A stretch of 64,000 nucleotides of DNA. It comes from Areca catechu (taxonomy: Eukaryota > Streptophyta > Magnoliopsida > Arecales > Arecaceae). A program made the position numbers and the translations under genes. The stretch lies in contig CM038048.1 of the NCBI GenBank assembly GCA_021397845.1, positions 31,680,727 through 31,744,726 on the forward strand, read 5' to 3'. Each line of letters begins with the position of its first letter. Position 1 is the first letter of the stretch. Shown one piece after another: positions 11,094 through 23,045 of this stretch. The notes under the pieces were generated by a model. That model was not told where the DNA came from, ran no database searches, and worked only from the letters and a program-made list of their open reading frames with translations.

Positions 11094-13173
11094 TTGCCTC
11101 CCTTTCTTTGATCTCTTCTCCTCCTTCCACTAAGACCTTGACCCTCTAAGACACCCTTGTCTTGAAGATAATACCTTGTCCTAAGAGGATTTAGGCTTGT
11201 CTTAAATTGGAGGAGAAATTAAGACAAGAATGTCTTAATGTAAGAAAGAAAGGAAAGAATAAAATCAGAACTCTTTCTTTCCTTTACCATCGGAGACCTT
11301 CTCTTTTATTCTTGTTCAGCAACAGAGTTTCGACAGAGGAGTTCTCTGTAAAGGAAACAATGTAAAACAAGAAAAGAGGGAAGGAGTCTTTTGGAGAGGA
11401 AGAAGAAAATTAAAAGCATTTCACGATTCTGATTTTTCCTGACCCCTTAAATAGATTTCAGATAGGCGCCCACACATCTCTCCGTAAACTCCTTCTCACG
11501 CCCTTCTCATTTTCTCACGCCCCTTCCCTCCTTCTCACGGCCTTCCAGATTAAATCCCATGGCCTTTCTTAAAGGAAAAGTCGCGATGTTTTTTAAAAGA
11601 AAGCAGTCGCGAATTTAAATCTCCGAAGAGATGCTATTTCACGCAATCGGGAAGCAACAAGTGCTTTCTTCCTTTCTTAAAAACCCATCAACCGTTGGAT
11701 TGCCATCCAAGGGGGCACATCTGAGGCGCTAAAGGAGAGAAAGAATGTCGCCCCATATAAAAACATCGGAGAATTATATGGAGCGCACCAAGAGTCCATG
11801 CGCCATGGACTCTTCCAAATGGCGCGCCAAGAGTCCAATAGCGCATAGACTCTTGGCATTTTGGCATGAAAACTCAAAGGAGCAGGTAGAGGGGCTAGCC
11901 TAGATACTTGGTTAGCCAATAGGGTTGGCCATAATCCCTATAAACTCAATTAGGGTCTAATTAGATCTAATTAGAACCCAAATTGAACAAATCTGGAACC
12001 CTAATTCGAATAGAAGCTAGGTTTTGCAACACCTGCTAGAGTGTCATCATGCAAAATGATTTAATTGTAAAATTAAATCCTTGATCAATTCTCTTAAGTG
12101 TGTGACCCATTGGGTTCCACATCTAGCCAGCAGTGGGTTCGAATACAAGTTGACTTAATTTGATTAGAACTCTTTTTAATCGATTTAGGTCAAACCGGGC
12201 TTACCCGATTATGATCAATTAGGACTCTTCCAAATAAGTAGTCATTCAATTTAATCAACCCACAAGACAAGATTGATGTCTAGCAACATGTCATGTCTAC
12301 CCGGAAGATATGGAAATTCTGGTGAAATATCAAAAATACCCTTCAGTAGAAAGTTACCGTACAATTAAATCCTTCGATCAGCCTGCACCCAGAATATAAT
12401 TATGGATATGGATATATATCAACTCCAATATTATATTCATTTTCTAGCTCAATCTTATATTGATGATTCAATTATCTTGATATTAGAAATCATCTCTAAT
12501 ATCTTTACTTTGATCAAAGATTCCCTGAATCATCATCCGATTGATAACTAGCTGGATGCAATCTCCTCTTACTAAGAGTGATCGATTCCTTGTTGACCTA
12601 CTCATTACCTTCATATCTAATTCACCATTCCCAGTATCAATCCTGTGCATGACTCAGTGTCATGATTAGAATTGAACCAAAGCATGGTTTCATGTACATA
12701 AGGTACTTATGGCAGTCTTAGGTCAAAGGATTACTTGTACCACTCCCACTATGAGAACCTTCTATTGACATGTAGCTAAGACTCCATTAGATGTTCTCAA
12801 GTTGGATCATATCAGTGAACTCATTCTCTAATGAGCACCCACATCCTAGTATTACTGTCATACACAAGTGACTGTGAGAGTAGTCACCCTATTCAGTATA
12901 CATAGGATGTGCTAGTCTTACCGGAAAAACCCTGATCCCCTACTCAAGGTTCCTTTGACTAGGAATATTTTAGATTAAGGTTTTAAGACTTTAGGTCCCA
13001 CTGGTATGATCTCATCATAACCCTAAAATCATAGCCCTAATCTATGGGGTTCATCATATAATAATAAATACAGCATATGATGAAAAATAATGCCTTTATT
13101 AAAATATTGTCAATTACAATGGTTTGGGAGATACAACATAGATTGGCTTGTAGGGCATATCCCTTTCAAATAA

Positions 13174-13798
13174 TGCACACACAAGATGAAACCCTAGATG
13201 CAATCAAACTAAAATAATTAAAATAACAAAAAAATAAAAATAATTATTATTTTTTTATTTTGTTCTTTTATTTTTTAGCAGAGATATATTTTGCAGAAAA
13301 AATCTTAAGATGCAAGAATTTAAAATATGTAAAATTTATGCAAAAAGAATCCCAAACTAGAATTGCTGAAATTCAGGGCAGATTTGTTCTCAGGTAGTAT
13401 TTTGATGAGTAGAGAATCTATAGATCGAAATGATTCATGAAAAAATTTTGAAAAATATAATCAATTACGATCGATCCAGCAAAATAAGAATCAGGCGATT
13501 CTGAGTTACCTACATGCAGAAACAATTAAAACAACAAATCATGTACTATGATGGACGTAATACAGAAAATAAACTCTAAAGATGCCTATCTCTTTATTTT
13601 CTTCTTTAAGGGTTAATTCATAGTGCCACCCCTACACGCCATAAAAAATCTTTTTTGAATGAGATGTGAGGATCTTGCAGCTCTACTTTTTTCTATGATC
13701 GAATGGTCATGGTGAAACACCCAATCCGAGTACTTAAAGAGAAACTAAATCAGCACAAGAGAGATTAAATCCTATTTAAACTGCTCTGATACCAAAAC
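13174..13798 (-). other. E0 leader, PBS-proximal part
   Basis: AT-rich non-coding leader between the E0 PBS and the Copia solo LTR. No gene seen. Confidence 0.65.
13783..13794 (-). promoter_or_regulatory. E0 primer-binding site (initiator tRNA-Met)
   Basis: On the minus strand TGGTATCAGAGC, continued by AG. It lies four bases inside the LTR end at 13799, and fixes the minus orientation of E0. Confidence 0.85.
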
Positions 13799-14020
13799 TG
13801 ACGCGGGACAAATAATTAAAGCCTAATTATCAGAGAATAGTAGAGAATAATTTTTTTAGATTTCTAAAGAAGACTTGAAGGAGACAGTAAAGAAAACTAG
13901 TTTAGTTAACTACCCGCATAAGTAAACCTAACAAAATAACTAGGAAAGCAGGATATGGTAGCTAAGAAACCACCAAAATTAGGATCTACTTATCTACTCT
14001 TCAGAAATTAAAGAGGGAAG

Positions 14021-14128
14021 AGATTTTAAGTTTACCAACAAAGATCGCTTCTTTAGAGATTTTAAGTTTACCAACGAAGATCGCTTCTTTAGAGATTTTA
14101 AGTTTACCAACGAAGATTGCTTCTTTAG
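14021..14128 (-). repeat. 36-bp tandem repeat, three copies
   Basis: Units start at 14021, 14057 and 14093 with one or two differences. The period is a multiple of three, so a minus-strand frame reads the same twelve residues (KEAIFVGKLKIS) three times. It lies inside an LTR, so coding is unlikely. Confidence 0.85.
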
Positions 14129-15099
14129 ATCTAGCAAAACTCTCAAGATTGTCATGGCAGGGTTTCAAAAACTCGATCCTGGGCTCTGATCTTCTGTGCG
14201 ATGCTGGTTTTAAAGCAAGAATACCTGACTTTGATTCTTGGTCACCTACAAACACTAAACAAAGAAAATTGAAATTATGAATCAGCAAAGAAAAAGGAAA
14301 GAAGAAAAGGGAAGGGTTAGGAATGATGGTTAGGGATTCTTGTCAACTAGATAGGTAAGATAACTAGGGCCTCACACCCTGAGATGTTCTGAAGAATAAA
14401 GAAAAAGGGCCTCATATCCCGCGATGCGCATAGCAAATGAAGAAATTCAGTAGAGTTTCTTTATTGATGAATGAATAACTATTACAAGGGGGGTTGATGG
14501 GATATTTATAGACCATTAACTAGTGGTGTAAGGGATTCAAAGACTTAGAGTTAATTCTTTTTGGGCAGCAACTCTTGAATTGCTTCTTTTGTTGTCATGA
14601 CTCTTAAGTTTGGATGATGAGAGCTCTTGTATGAGAGTGGACTCTTCAATTTGGATAGAAAAAAACTCATGAGTTTTAGTGAGATTCATGAGTTCTTGAT
14701 ATTTTGATTTCCTGGAACTTGATTGCCTTGAACTCTTGAAGTAAGAAAATCCCTTGAAATTCTCTTTGATAGGCACCCCTTAGAGAAGGATTCTTGGCCG
14801 ACTTCTTCCTTGGAATTGGCAACAATGATTTGAGATGAATGGTGCTAAGAGTGAAGACTCCTTCTGCTTTACTCATCTTAAAACCATCTGGGAATTTAAA
14901 TGAGGTGCCCTCCTTGGATAAGCTTGCACATTGTCTAAATGTCCGGATGTCTGGATATCTGGATGTTTGGATGTCTTAATGTCTTGATAAAAAATAAAGA
15001 CAACCATAAAATTGGCCAACCAAGATAAATAACATGGCATGTGAGATGTCCAAACATAAGTGACATGCCATGTGATAATGTCCTGGGTGATGTGGCGAG

Positions 15100-16774
15100 T
15101 GATGTGGAGGGATCGCTGACATGGAGAAACCAACAGGCACCACGTCAAGAAAAGACTCCGCATCAACTCTCTAGCCCGGATTCCACTACCGAGCTGAGCT
15201 GAGCTCCTTCAGAACAACAGGCCGAGCTCCGTCCTCCACCAGGTCATGCCCGCGAGCTCGGGACATCTAGGTCAGAGCCACCTTTCGGCCTCCAGAGCGA
15301 GACCATCGGAGGTTAGTGCCCTGCGATCGAGGTCGAGCTCAGCGCTCACCCGTCGATGTCGAGCCTCTCCGAGTGCACGCCCTTTGGACCGAATCTGCCT
15401 TCCGCCCTCCAGAGTGAGACCCTCGGAGGCTAGTGCCCTACGGTCGAGGTCAAGCTCAGTGCTCACCCGCTGATGTGGAGCCTCTCCGAGCGCGCGACCT
15501 CTAGACCGGGTCCGCCTTCCACCCTCCAGAGCGAGACACTCGGAGGCTAGTGCCCTAAGGTCGAGGTCGAGCTCAACGCTCACCCACCGATGTGGAGCCT
15601 CTCCGAGCGCACGCCCTCTGGATCGGGTCCGCCTCTGGCCCTCCGGAGCGAGACCCTCGGAGGTTAGTGCCTTGTGGTTGAGGTCGAGCAAAAGCGCTCA
15701 CCCGCCAATATGGAGCCTATCCGAGGACGCGCCCTCTGGACCGGGCCCACTCTCTGCCCTCCTCCACCGAGATGCCCCCGCAAGCTCGGAGCACTTAGGT
15801 CAGAGTGAGCCCTGCTGTTCCAGCTCAGCCCTAGCTCGGACAAGGTCATCGCCAGCCCAGAATGAAGCGAGCCACTCAAGGACCGTACTGGAGCACCTAC
15901 CATACCATAATGACCACCTGCGACCGCCAGTTACACCAGAAAGGCAAGCAGCACGTTGATCGAGATGCCACACTCCTCACCAACCACTCAGATCACCCAA
16001 GAAAGAAAGCCAACCGGGAGATTCGAATCCCGCGAGTAGCGGCCCGCCATTCGAGGCACTGCCAAGTTTCTCGGAATGAGGCAACCAAGAGGAGTGCCGG
16101 AGTGCCTGACAACTCTCCTTATCACGAATCAGGAAAGACTCCTCGGGACATCGCCGCATGCGCCTGATAGCCCGGCGGGGATCCCGAGACAAGCATCCAA
16201 CGGTAATCTAGTTTGTAACAAACTTGGAGGTAACACAACAACTCCAACACAGGCAAAAAATACAAGCCATAGAGAGAGAAAAAAAAAAGAAGGAGAAGGT
16301 GTGCGACCCCCACCAGCAAGAGGGGCATGGAACCACCACCACTGCGAGCACAAGCGCAAGCCCGACCAAGAGGGCGAAGCACCACTACCACCACAGTTGA
16401 AGGAAAACGAGGGATACAAGGAGAGGCAGAGGAACAGGGCACCCCTCTATCCCCGCTATTACTCTTCTCCTGCAACGTTTTCACCTTCACACACATTTTC
16501 CACTCCTCCTAGAGCGAAGTCCATCAAGAGGGGCCCGACCAGGAGGATCTGTTCTCCTGGATCATCACTGACTTTATCGTCGGAGTGCCCCCACCTAAAA
16601 CCCCGACCCGGGTCACTAACCCCTGTCTCGCAGGTTCAGGAGTGGAGGACCGCCAGGCGGCAAGGCGACCGCACCCAGCGCAGAGGTCCGGGAGTCGAGG
16701 ACGACCGAGCAATAGGGGGAGCGCATCTCCGGCATCAACAGCAGCTACGGGCCACGATAATCTTGGCGACAACA
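15100..16774 (+). repeat. E4 5' LTR
   Basis: Matches 23581-25250 along its length. It contains a four-copy 117 bp tandem array at about 15290-15770. Frames inside it on both strands are by-products of the repeats. Confidence 0.9.
15290..15770. repeat. 117-bp tandem array in E4 5' LTR
   Basis: The landmark GAGCCTCTCC or a close variant occurs at 15361, 15478, 15595 and 15713 (spacings 117, 117, 118). The unit is rich in CpG and GAGCTC-like palindromes. The 3' LTR has the same four units with the same spacings. Confidence 0.9.
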
Positions 16775-16777
16775 AAT

Positions 16778-16797
16778 TGGCGCACCAGGAAGGGGGC
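16778..16797 (+). promoter_or_regulatory. E4 primer-binding site
   Basis: TTGGCGCACCAGGAAGGGGG begins three bases after the LTR. Tat-lineage elements of grasses have a closely similar site; which tRNA it pairs with was not verified. Confidence 0.7.
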
Positions 16798-16880
16798 AGG
16801 ATGGGCGTGACTAAGTCCTCCACCTCCTTACAGGTCAACATACCGCGAAAGAACGGTGACGACACGAGCTAGAAAGGCCA

Positions 16881-17330
16881 ATGGATCGGCGATCTTCTCT
16901 AGGCTTCTCCAGGACGTCACCTTCTCTATCTCCTTCTGTAGGGGGACCCGTTGACGAAACCATTAGGCACATAGTGAAAGCGTGCTTGGAGAAGCATGAG
17001 TGCAAGCTAGCGGAGTTCTCCTGCCGGTTCATCAGTATGCGAGGCTCGGCTGGTGAGCCACCGGACTACAACACCCACCATCGGTGAAGCCCTTCACCGG
17101 TCACGGCGACACGGAGTATCATCGCCCCCACTGTGATCACGGCCATGACATCGAAGAATGTCGCAATCGCAAGTAGGAGATCGAGAAGCTCATCAAGGAG
17201 GCCCGCCTCCAAAGGTTTGCGAGGGGCAGACCTCAAGCGGAGCCCCAAGCACTCGCCGCTCTCCCGTCAGCTTCAACCATCGATAGCTACCCTATCACGA
17301 AATCAGCGAGTGTGATCGCCTGGAGAATCG
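16881..17330 (+). pseudogene. E4 gag remnant with zinc-knuckle-like motif
   Basis: Two segments are legible. 16881-17087 is an open frame starting MDRRSSLGF. A different frame from 17102 reads CDHGHDIEECRNRK, then a TAG stop, then EIEKLIKEARLQRFARGRP. The Cys-His-Cys pattern followed by a basic helical stretch is typical of the C-terminal end of Tat-lineage gag. The main gag core is missing and the frames are shifted relative to each other, so this is a truncated, non-functional gag. Confidence 0.6.
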
Positions 17331-17672
17331 TGCATCGTCTAGAAGGCTCGAGGGGCAGGGGGCCCCGAGAGTCATCTCCCCGACATGAGGGGAGAAGAAA
17401 GCAAAGGAGAAAGGCAAACAAAGATGCCACGATCGTCGAGACGGTGATCGCGAACCACCATGGGAAGGCCCCCACGAGGCGGCCGAAGCCCCATCATGAG
17501 AGGTCCGTTGCCTCGAAGAACTCGACAGCGTTAGGCTCCCCCGAAGGAGGAGGGCCTACAGCCTACGAAGATGCCCCCAACAAGGTAAGTACCCTTACCA
17601 ACAATCATGATAACGATTTCTTCCTTGCACGGGTATCCGCATGTCTTGCAAGAAAGAATCGACAGCATCCCC

Positions 17673-18363
17673 GAGCCCAGCTCTAAGACGTCAGAGGATC
17701 TTCGAGCCACGTAGCTCCCAATTCCAAGCATCCCCGAGCCCAGCTCCTAGACGTCAAGAGAACTTCGAGCCAGGTAGCTCCCAATTCCAAGCATCCCCAG
17801 CCCAGCTCCAGGATGTCAAGAGAACTTCGAGCCACGTAGCTCCCAATTCCAAGCATCCCCAAGCCCAGCTCCAGAATGTCAAGAAAACTTCGAGCCACAT
17901 AGCTCCCAATTCCAAGCATCTCTGAGCCCAGCTCCAGGATGTCAAAGGATCTTTGAGCCACATAGCTCCCAACTCCAAGCATCCCCAAGCCCAGCTCCAG
18001 GACGTCAAGAGAACTTTGAGCCACGTAGCTCCCAATTCCAAGCATCCCCGAGCCCAGCTCCAGGATGTCAAGAGAACTTCGAGCCACGTAGCTCCCAATT
18101 CCAAGCATCCCCGAGCCTAGCTCCAGGACGTCAAAGGATCTTCAAGCCACGTAGCTCCCAATTCCAAGCATCCCCGAGCCCAGCTCCAGGACGTCAAAAG
18201 ACCTTCAAGCCACGTAGCTTCCAATTCCAAGCATCCCCGAGCCCAGCTCCAGGACGTCAAAAGACCTTCGAGCCACATAGCTCCCAACTCCAAGCATCCC
18301 CGAGCCCAGCTCCAGGATGTCAAGAGACCTTTGAGCCAAGCAGCTCCAGCCAATAACATCCCC
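17673..18363. repeat. 63-bp tandem array, eleven units
   Basis: GAGCCC landmarks fall at 17673, 17736, 17798, 17861, 17924, 17987, 18050, 18113, 18176, 18239 and 18302, with only one single-base slip. Because 63 is a multiple of three, several frames on both strands stay open and give repeating 21-residue peptides. These are not taken as genes. The next unit (18364-18456) is 93 bases long and matches the second array. Confidence 0.92.
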
Positions 18364-18640
18364 GAGCCCAGCTCCAGGATACCAGCTCGAGATCGGAGCT
18401 CAGATCTCTGGCCAAGAGAACTCTGAGCCGAGCCGCTCTCCATCTCAAACATCTCCGAGCCCAGCTCCGAGATGCCAAGAGATCATGGGGCCATGTAGCT
18501 CCCATCAACGCCTCGAGCCTAGCTTCAAGGCATCAAAGACCTGAGCCAAGACCTCAGGCAACCCCTGGGCCCGAGCCTAGCTCCACGTCTAGGAAGGCCT
18601 CGAGCCCAGCTCCAAGGCAATCAAGCCCGGTAACCCCCTT

Positions 18641-18950
18641 CTCTGATCTCCCCACTTGAAAAGAAGATGAGAGGGGAAGGAAAGAAAGAGAACCAAGGGG
18701 GGAGCCCGGCAACCCCCCTTCTCTGATCTCCCCACTCGAAAAGAAGACGAGAGGGGAAGGAAAGAAAAAGAACAAAGGGGGGGCACTGCAAGCATCTTCT
18801 TCTCTGATCTCCCCATTGTAAAAAAAAAAGAAAAGGAAAAAAGAGAGGGGAAGGAAAGAAAGAGAACAAGAGAGGAACACGGCAAGCACCCTCATCTCTG
18901 ATCTCCCCGCTCATCAAAAAGGTGAAAGGAGAAGGAAAGAAAGAGAATGA
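18641..18950. repeat. Purine-rich repeats of about 80-94 bp
   Basis: CTCTGATCTC recurs at 18641, 18721, 18802 and 18896, each time followed by a GAAAAGAA/GGGGAAGG purine-rich stretch. A related copy lies at about 20322-20400, beyond the 93-bp array. Confidence 0.8.
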
Positions 18951-18989
18951 GAGGGAAGTACAGCATCGAAGCTACCACCTTCCAAATTC

Positions 18990-20291
18990 AAGACCGGAGC
19001 TCAGATCTCTGGCCAAGAGAACTTCGAGCCACACAGCTCTCAGTCATCTACGTCCCCAAGCCTAGCTCCAGGACGTCCACTCAAGACCGGAGCTCAGATC
19101 TCCGGCCAAGAGAACTTCGAGCCACGCAGCTCTCAGTCACCAACGTCCCCGAGCCCAGCTCCAAGACACCAACTCAAGACCGGAGCTCAGATCTCTGGCC
19201 AAGAGAACTTTGAGCTATGCAGCTCTCAGTCATCTACATCCTCGAGCCCAGCTCCAAGATGCCCACTCAAGACCGGAGCTAAGATCTCCGGCCAAGAGAA
19301 CTTCGAGCCACACAACTCTCAGTCACCAACGTCCCCGAGCCTAGCTCCAGGATGCCAACTCAAGACCGGAGCTCAGATCTCCGACCAAGAGAACTTCGAG
19401 CCACGCAACTCTCAGTCATCAATATCCCCAAGCCCAGCTCCAAGATGCCCACTCAAGACCGAAGCTCAGATCTCTGACCAAGAGAACTTCGAGCCATGCA
19501 GCTCTTAGTCATCAACATCCCCGAGCCCAGCTCCACGACGCCCACTCAAGACCGGAGCTCAGATCTCTGGCCAAGAGAACTTCGAGCCATACAACTCTCA
19601 GTCATCAACATCCCCGAGCCCAGCTCCAGGATGCCCACTCAAGATCGAAGCTCAGATCTCCGGCCAAGAGAACTTCGAGCCACGTAGCTCTCAATCATCT
19701 ATGTCCTCGAGCCCAGCTCCAGGATGCCCACTCAAAATCGGAGCTCAGATCTCCGGCCAAGAGAACTTCGAGCCACACAGCTCTCAGTCACCAACATCCC
19801 TGAGCCCAATGCCAGGATGCCAACTCAAGACCGGCGCTTAGATCTCTAACCAAGAGAACTTCGAGCCACACAGCTCTTAGTCATCAACGTCTTTGAGCCC
19901 AGCTCCAGGACGCCCACTCAAGACCGGAGCTCAAATCTTTGGCCAAGAGAACTTCGAGCCATGCAGCTCTCAGTCATCAACGTCCCCGAGCCCAACTCCA
20001 GGATGCCCACTCAAGATCGAAGCTCAGATCTCCGGCCAAGAAAACTTCGAGCAACGCAGCTCTCAGTCATCAACATCCCCGAGCCCAGCTCTAGGACGCC
20101 CACTCAAGACCGGAGCTCAGATCTCTGACCAAGAGAACTTTGAGCCACGCAGCTCTCAGTCATCAACATCCCCGAGCCCAGCTCTAGGACAACAACCCAA
20201 GACCGGAGCTCAGATCTCCGGCCAAGGGACTTCTGAGCCACATGGCTCTCAGTCAACAACACCTTCGAGCCTAGCAGCTCTCAAGTGTCAC
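18990..20291. repeat. 93-bp tandem array, fourteen units
   Basis: AAGACCGG or a variant marks unit starts at exact 93-base steps from 18990 to 20199, with no net indel over thirteen steps. The unit equals the 63-bp unit (GAGCCCAGCTCC and AGAGAACTTCGAGCC blocks) plus an additional 30 bases containing GGAGCTCAGATCTC. The 31-codon period leaves long open frames, for example 19893-20429 with a repeating peptide around KTGAQISGQENFEP. A gene product is not supported. Confidence 0.93.
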
Positions 20292-20553
20292 AACTTCACC
20301 CCAAGCAAGGTGAAGCCCTTCTCTCTAATCTCCCCATGCAAAAAAAAAAAAAAAAGAAGAAGAGAAAAGAAGAAAGGGAGTGAAAGAAAGAGAGAAAGAT
20401 GGGAAAAACCAGGTAAAGAAAATAGATGACCAAAAAGCTCAAGATTCATTGATTAAACACAAGTTACAAGTGTCTTCTGGGCCCCCGACATGCCGGGTGA
20501 CCCCGACTGAGTACAAGAAATAAAAGTACAAAATGAGGCAGGAAAGGGAAGGG

Positions 20554-23045
20554 CTACTTTACGTCGACTGGTCTCCCTGCTGAGCCTGAAGGCTGGGAGT
20601 TCTCACCTTCATGAGCTTCCGGCTGGACCGCCCTAACTCCGGAAGGATCACCCTCAGCTGGCGTTGAAGGCTCTGGGCCCATGGCTCCCACGACGACCTC
20701 CTCGTCAGCCTCCACCTCCGAGGCCGAAAGATACCTGAGGCAACTACAGTCCTTGTCAGGAATAAGCACCTCGACCCGGCCATGCCGGTACATGAAACCC
20801 TTATAGAAGGAGTCCGACGCCATCGGCTGGATTTTAGTGACGAAGTCCTCTGAAGCCTTGAATCTGGCGACGGCGTCCTCAACACCCTTCATGGCCTCAG
20901 CGGCCACCCTCCTCAACTCGGCGGCCTCCAGCCTGGCTGCCTCCACCGAGTTGGCTACCGTCTCTGCCACCTTCTCAGCTATGACAAGTTTTTCCTTCCC
21001 AGCTACTAGCTCCACCTGGGCAGTTCGGGCTTCCTCCTTGTGCCGATCGGCTTCGGCACTGTATCGGTTCAGCTTTTTCTCCACGGAGGAGAGATCTTCA
21101 ATGGCCTTCTTTGAATGGCTTCGCTCCATATCACGGGCCTCCAGAAGCTTTTTCGCTCGCACCTCAGAGTCGGCGAGCTGTTTCTCAAGGTACTTGACCT
21201 TCAATTCAAGGACCCCATTTGCCCCGACCTTCTCCTTCAAGTCGGCCTTCAAAGAGACTCAATCTCGGTGGCCTGCTACCACTCGAGATGTTCCCAGCTC
21301 TGGTAGGACCCTTGATGAAGAGGGCCTCGGCACCGATCTGCACCATAAAACGAAGTCAGCCTAAAAAAAAAAGAAAGAAAAAAAAAAGAAAAGAAAGAAA
21401 GAGAAAAAGAGAAAGAAGAAGAAGAAAAGAAAGAGGGGGATAGCTCACCGAGTATAGTTGGGAAAAGATGGCTCTGATAACATCGGTCAGCCACATCCCG
21501 GCCATCTCTTGCCGGTTGCATAACTGGATGGAGAAATCCATCATGCATTTGGCTAGCTCGGGACTCCGGAGAAATGAACTTTCCGGCCCCATCCTGAAAG
21601 GGAGATGGCGCCGCGCCTCCTCTTTCCTGCCCTCTCCGGGAGTGGGCGGCCCCGCCCCGCTAGCTGAAGGACCCTGGGGGGCAGGCTGAGAAGCTGGTGC
21701 CGGTGCAGGTGGCACCTCCATCGTGGCCCTGATCGTGGCCTGGACCTCCTCATCCCCAACACAGATGATGGGCGGACTTGGAGGAGGGCAGGGCACAGTG
21801 GCAGTAGCAGCAGCAGCCCTCGCCCGGACCACCACTTTGGACTCTGCCACAAGGACCTGCTAGACCGGCCTTAGGGCCACAGAAGCCGCTCTCTCCACCG
21901 GTGCAGGAGCCACCCGAGCCGCCTCTGAACTCGAACCAGCTAGAGCAGTCGAGCTCAAACTGATCACTACCGTGGGGGCGACCGCAGAAGCACTCTCACT
22001 CCGGGCCTGCCTCGGTGCAGGCTCCCCGGCCAGCCCGGTCGGCGGCCTCTTCTTGGTGATGGCCAGAAGGTCATTCTCGGAGAAGATCATCCCTGCATGC
22101 AAATTACACAACAGTTAGAGCCTGTGGAAAACAATGCAAGGAGTACAAGAGTAAAGAAAAAGAAAAGTTCAGGTCGAACTCATCCAACCCATTCGTTGGG
22201 TCAACCTTGGAGTCGGCGAGGTTATGCTCAGATAATAGGACCTCGAGAGGAGGAATCTGGGTGGTGCGAAGCTGCTCGTAATCATCCCGGTCAGCCGCAT
22301 CGACTACAGAATTTCAGTTGGGGGACTTGTCCGGATCGCTCCAGACCCAGTCGAACTCCTCGACCTCAATAAAGAAAAACTTGCTCTTTCATCCCCTGAT
22401 GGAAGAGGGAAGCTCGAACTTGATGCCCTTCAGGTGAGAGGACAAGGACCACCACCCATCCTCGGTTGGGTGGCGCTTCAGGGCAAAGAAAGCCTTGAAC
22501 AAGGAAAATCGGTTAACGAACCCGTGGAGGTGACAAAGCACAATGAAGGAAAAAATAACCCTAATAGCATTTGGCACTAGCTGTGCAAGGACTAGACGAT
22601 AATTATCCAAGACGGACAGGAAGAAAGGATGGAAAGGAAATCGGAGACCCCCAGAGAAGGTCCCCTCATAGAAGGCAAGATGGCCCAGGCCACTCGAAGT
22701 GACCCGTTCCCCCGGACGAGGGATCATAAGCCGGATAGAAGGTGGAATGCCATAGACATCCCGGACAGTCCTGAGTTCCCCGACGGTGATCGTCGAGGCG
22801 ACCCCACCAGGACCTGCAGGCCAGACAGACTCAGAAACAGGAGCAGAAGAAGGAGGAGGGAGAGAAGAACCGGATCCCGGTTCCCTGATGAGAACCGAAC
22901 CAGGAGGATGCCTTCTACTGAGCTCGAAGTGAGCTGCATCTTCCTCCCCGCTGGAGTAAGAAGAAGAAGACGCCGGCCTCCACTCGGAAATACTGGCTTC
23001 ACCCTGATCAGTGAAGGGACGGAAGTCTGGACCAAAACGGGACAT
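20554..23045 (-). pseudogene. E4 antisense gene (plant gypsy-associated, Transposase_28-like)
   Basis: Runs opposite to E4. Start chosen at 23045 (MSRFGPDFRPF), ten codons inside a longer frame. Residues ~75-220 resemble the 'putative gypsy type transposon' family of plant Tat elements (LRTVRDVYGIP, GLRFPFHPFF, LKRHPTEDGWW). Two TGA stops after 22389 sit where Trp codons are likely, and the frame goes on to about 22160 (KFFFIEVEEFDW). Later pieces are 22104-21450 (Ala/Pro-rich; MIFSENDLLAITKKRPP start, with a TAG at about 21858), a probable intron with donor at 21448-21447, and 21356-20554. The last piece, after a frameshift near 21260, is a long coiled coil (from MKADLKEK) with an acidic tail. 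Function unknown. Damage is light compared with the rest of E4. Confidence 0.72.

Larger units (their letters stand above)
3627..13168 (-). mobile_element. Copia-type solo LTR, split by element E1
   Basis: Flanked by identical AATAA (3622-3626 and 13169-13173). The plus-strand ends are TGTAGGG... and ...CCCTTTCA, so termini are TG/CA. On the minus strand it starts like other Copia LTRs in the window, with the phrase ATATGCCCTACAAGCC. After removing E1 and its duplicated TTGCC, about 2421 bases remain (3627-3977 plus 11099-13168). There is no internal coding region, PBS or polypurine tract, so it is a solo LTR. It inserted into the E0 leader and was later hit by E1. Confidence 0.85.

Noticed and set aside
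13783..13794. tRNA-like complementarity at this and the other PBS sites.
   Set aside because: Short PBS complements of tRNA 3' ends; no tRNA gene fold surrounds them.
15272..15691. 139-residue minus-strand frame in the E4 5' LTR (and its twin at 23794-24171).
   Set aside because: By-product of the 117-bp repeat; both LTRs show it, and nothing resembles a known protein.
17683..18452. Long minus-strand frames with 21-residue repeating peptides (141 and 111 residues).
   Set aside because: They follow from a 63-bp period on either strand; frames break and overlap, and there is no start context or homology.
17673..20291. Regular direct repeats could be mistaken for a CRISPR array.
   Set aside because: Units are contiguous with no unique spacers, and they lie inside a plant LTR element.
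19893..20429. 178-residue plus-strand frame over the 93-bp repeats.
   Set aside because: Explained by the 31-codon period; other frames in the same array are equally open. Kept only as a finding about the repeat.
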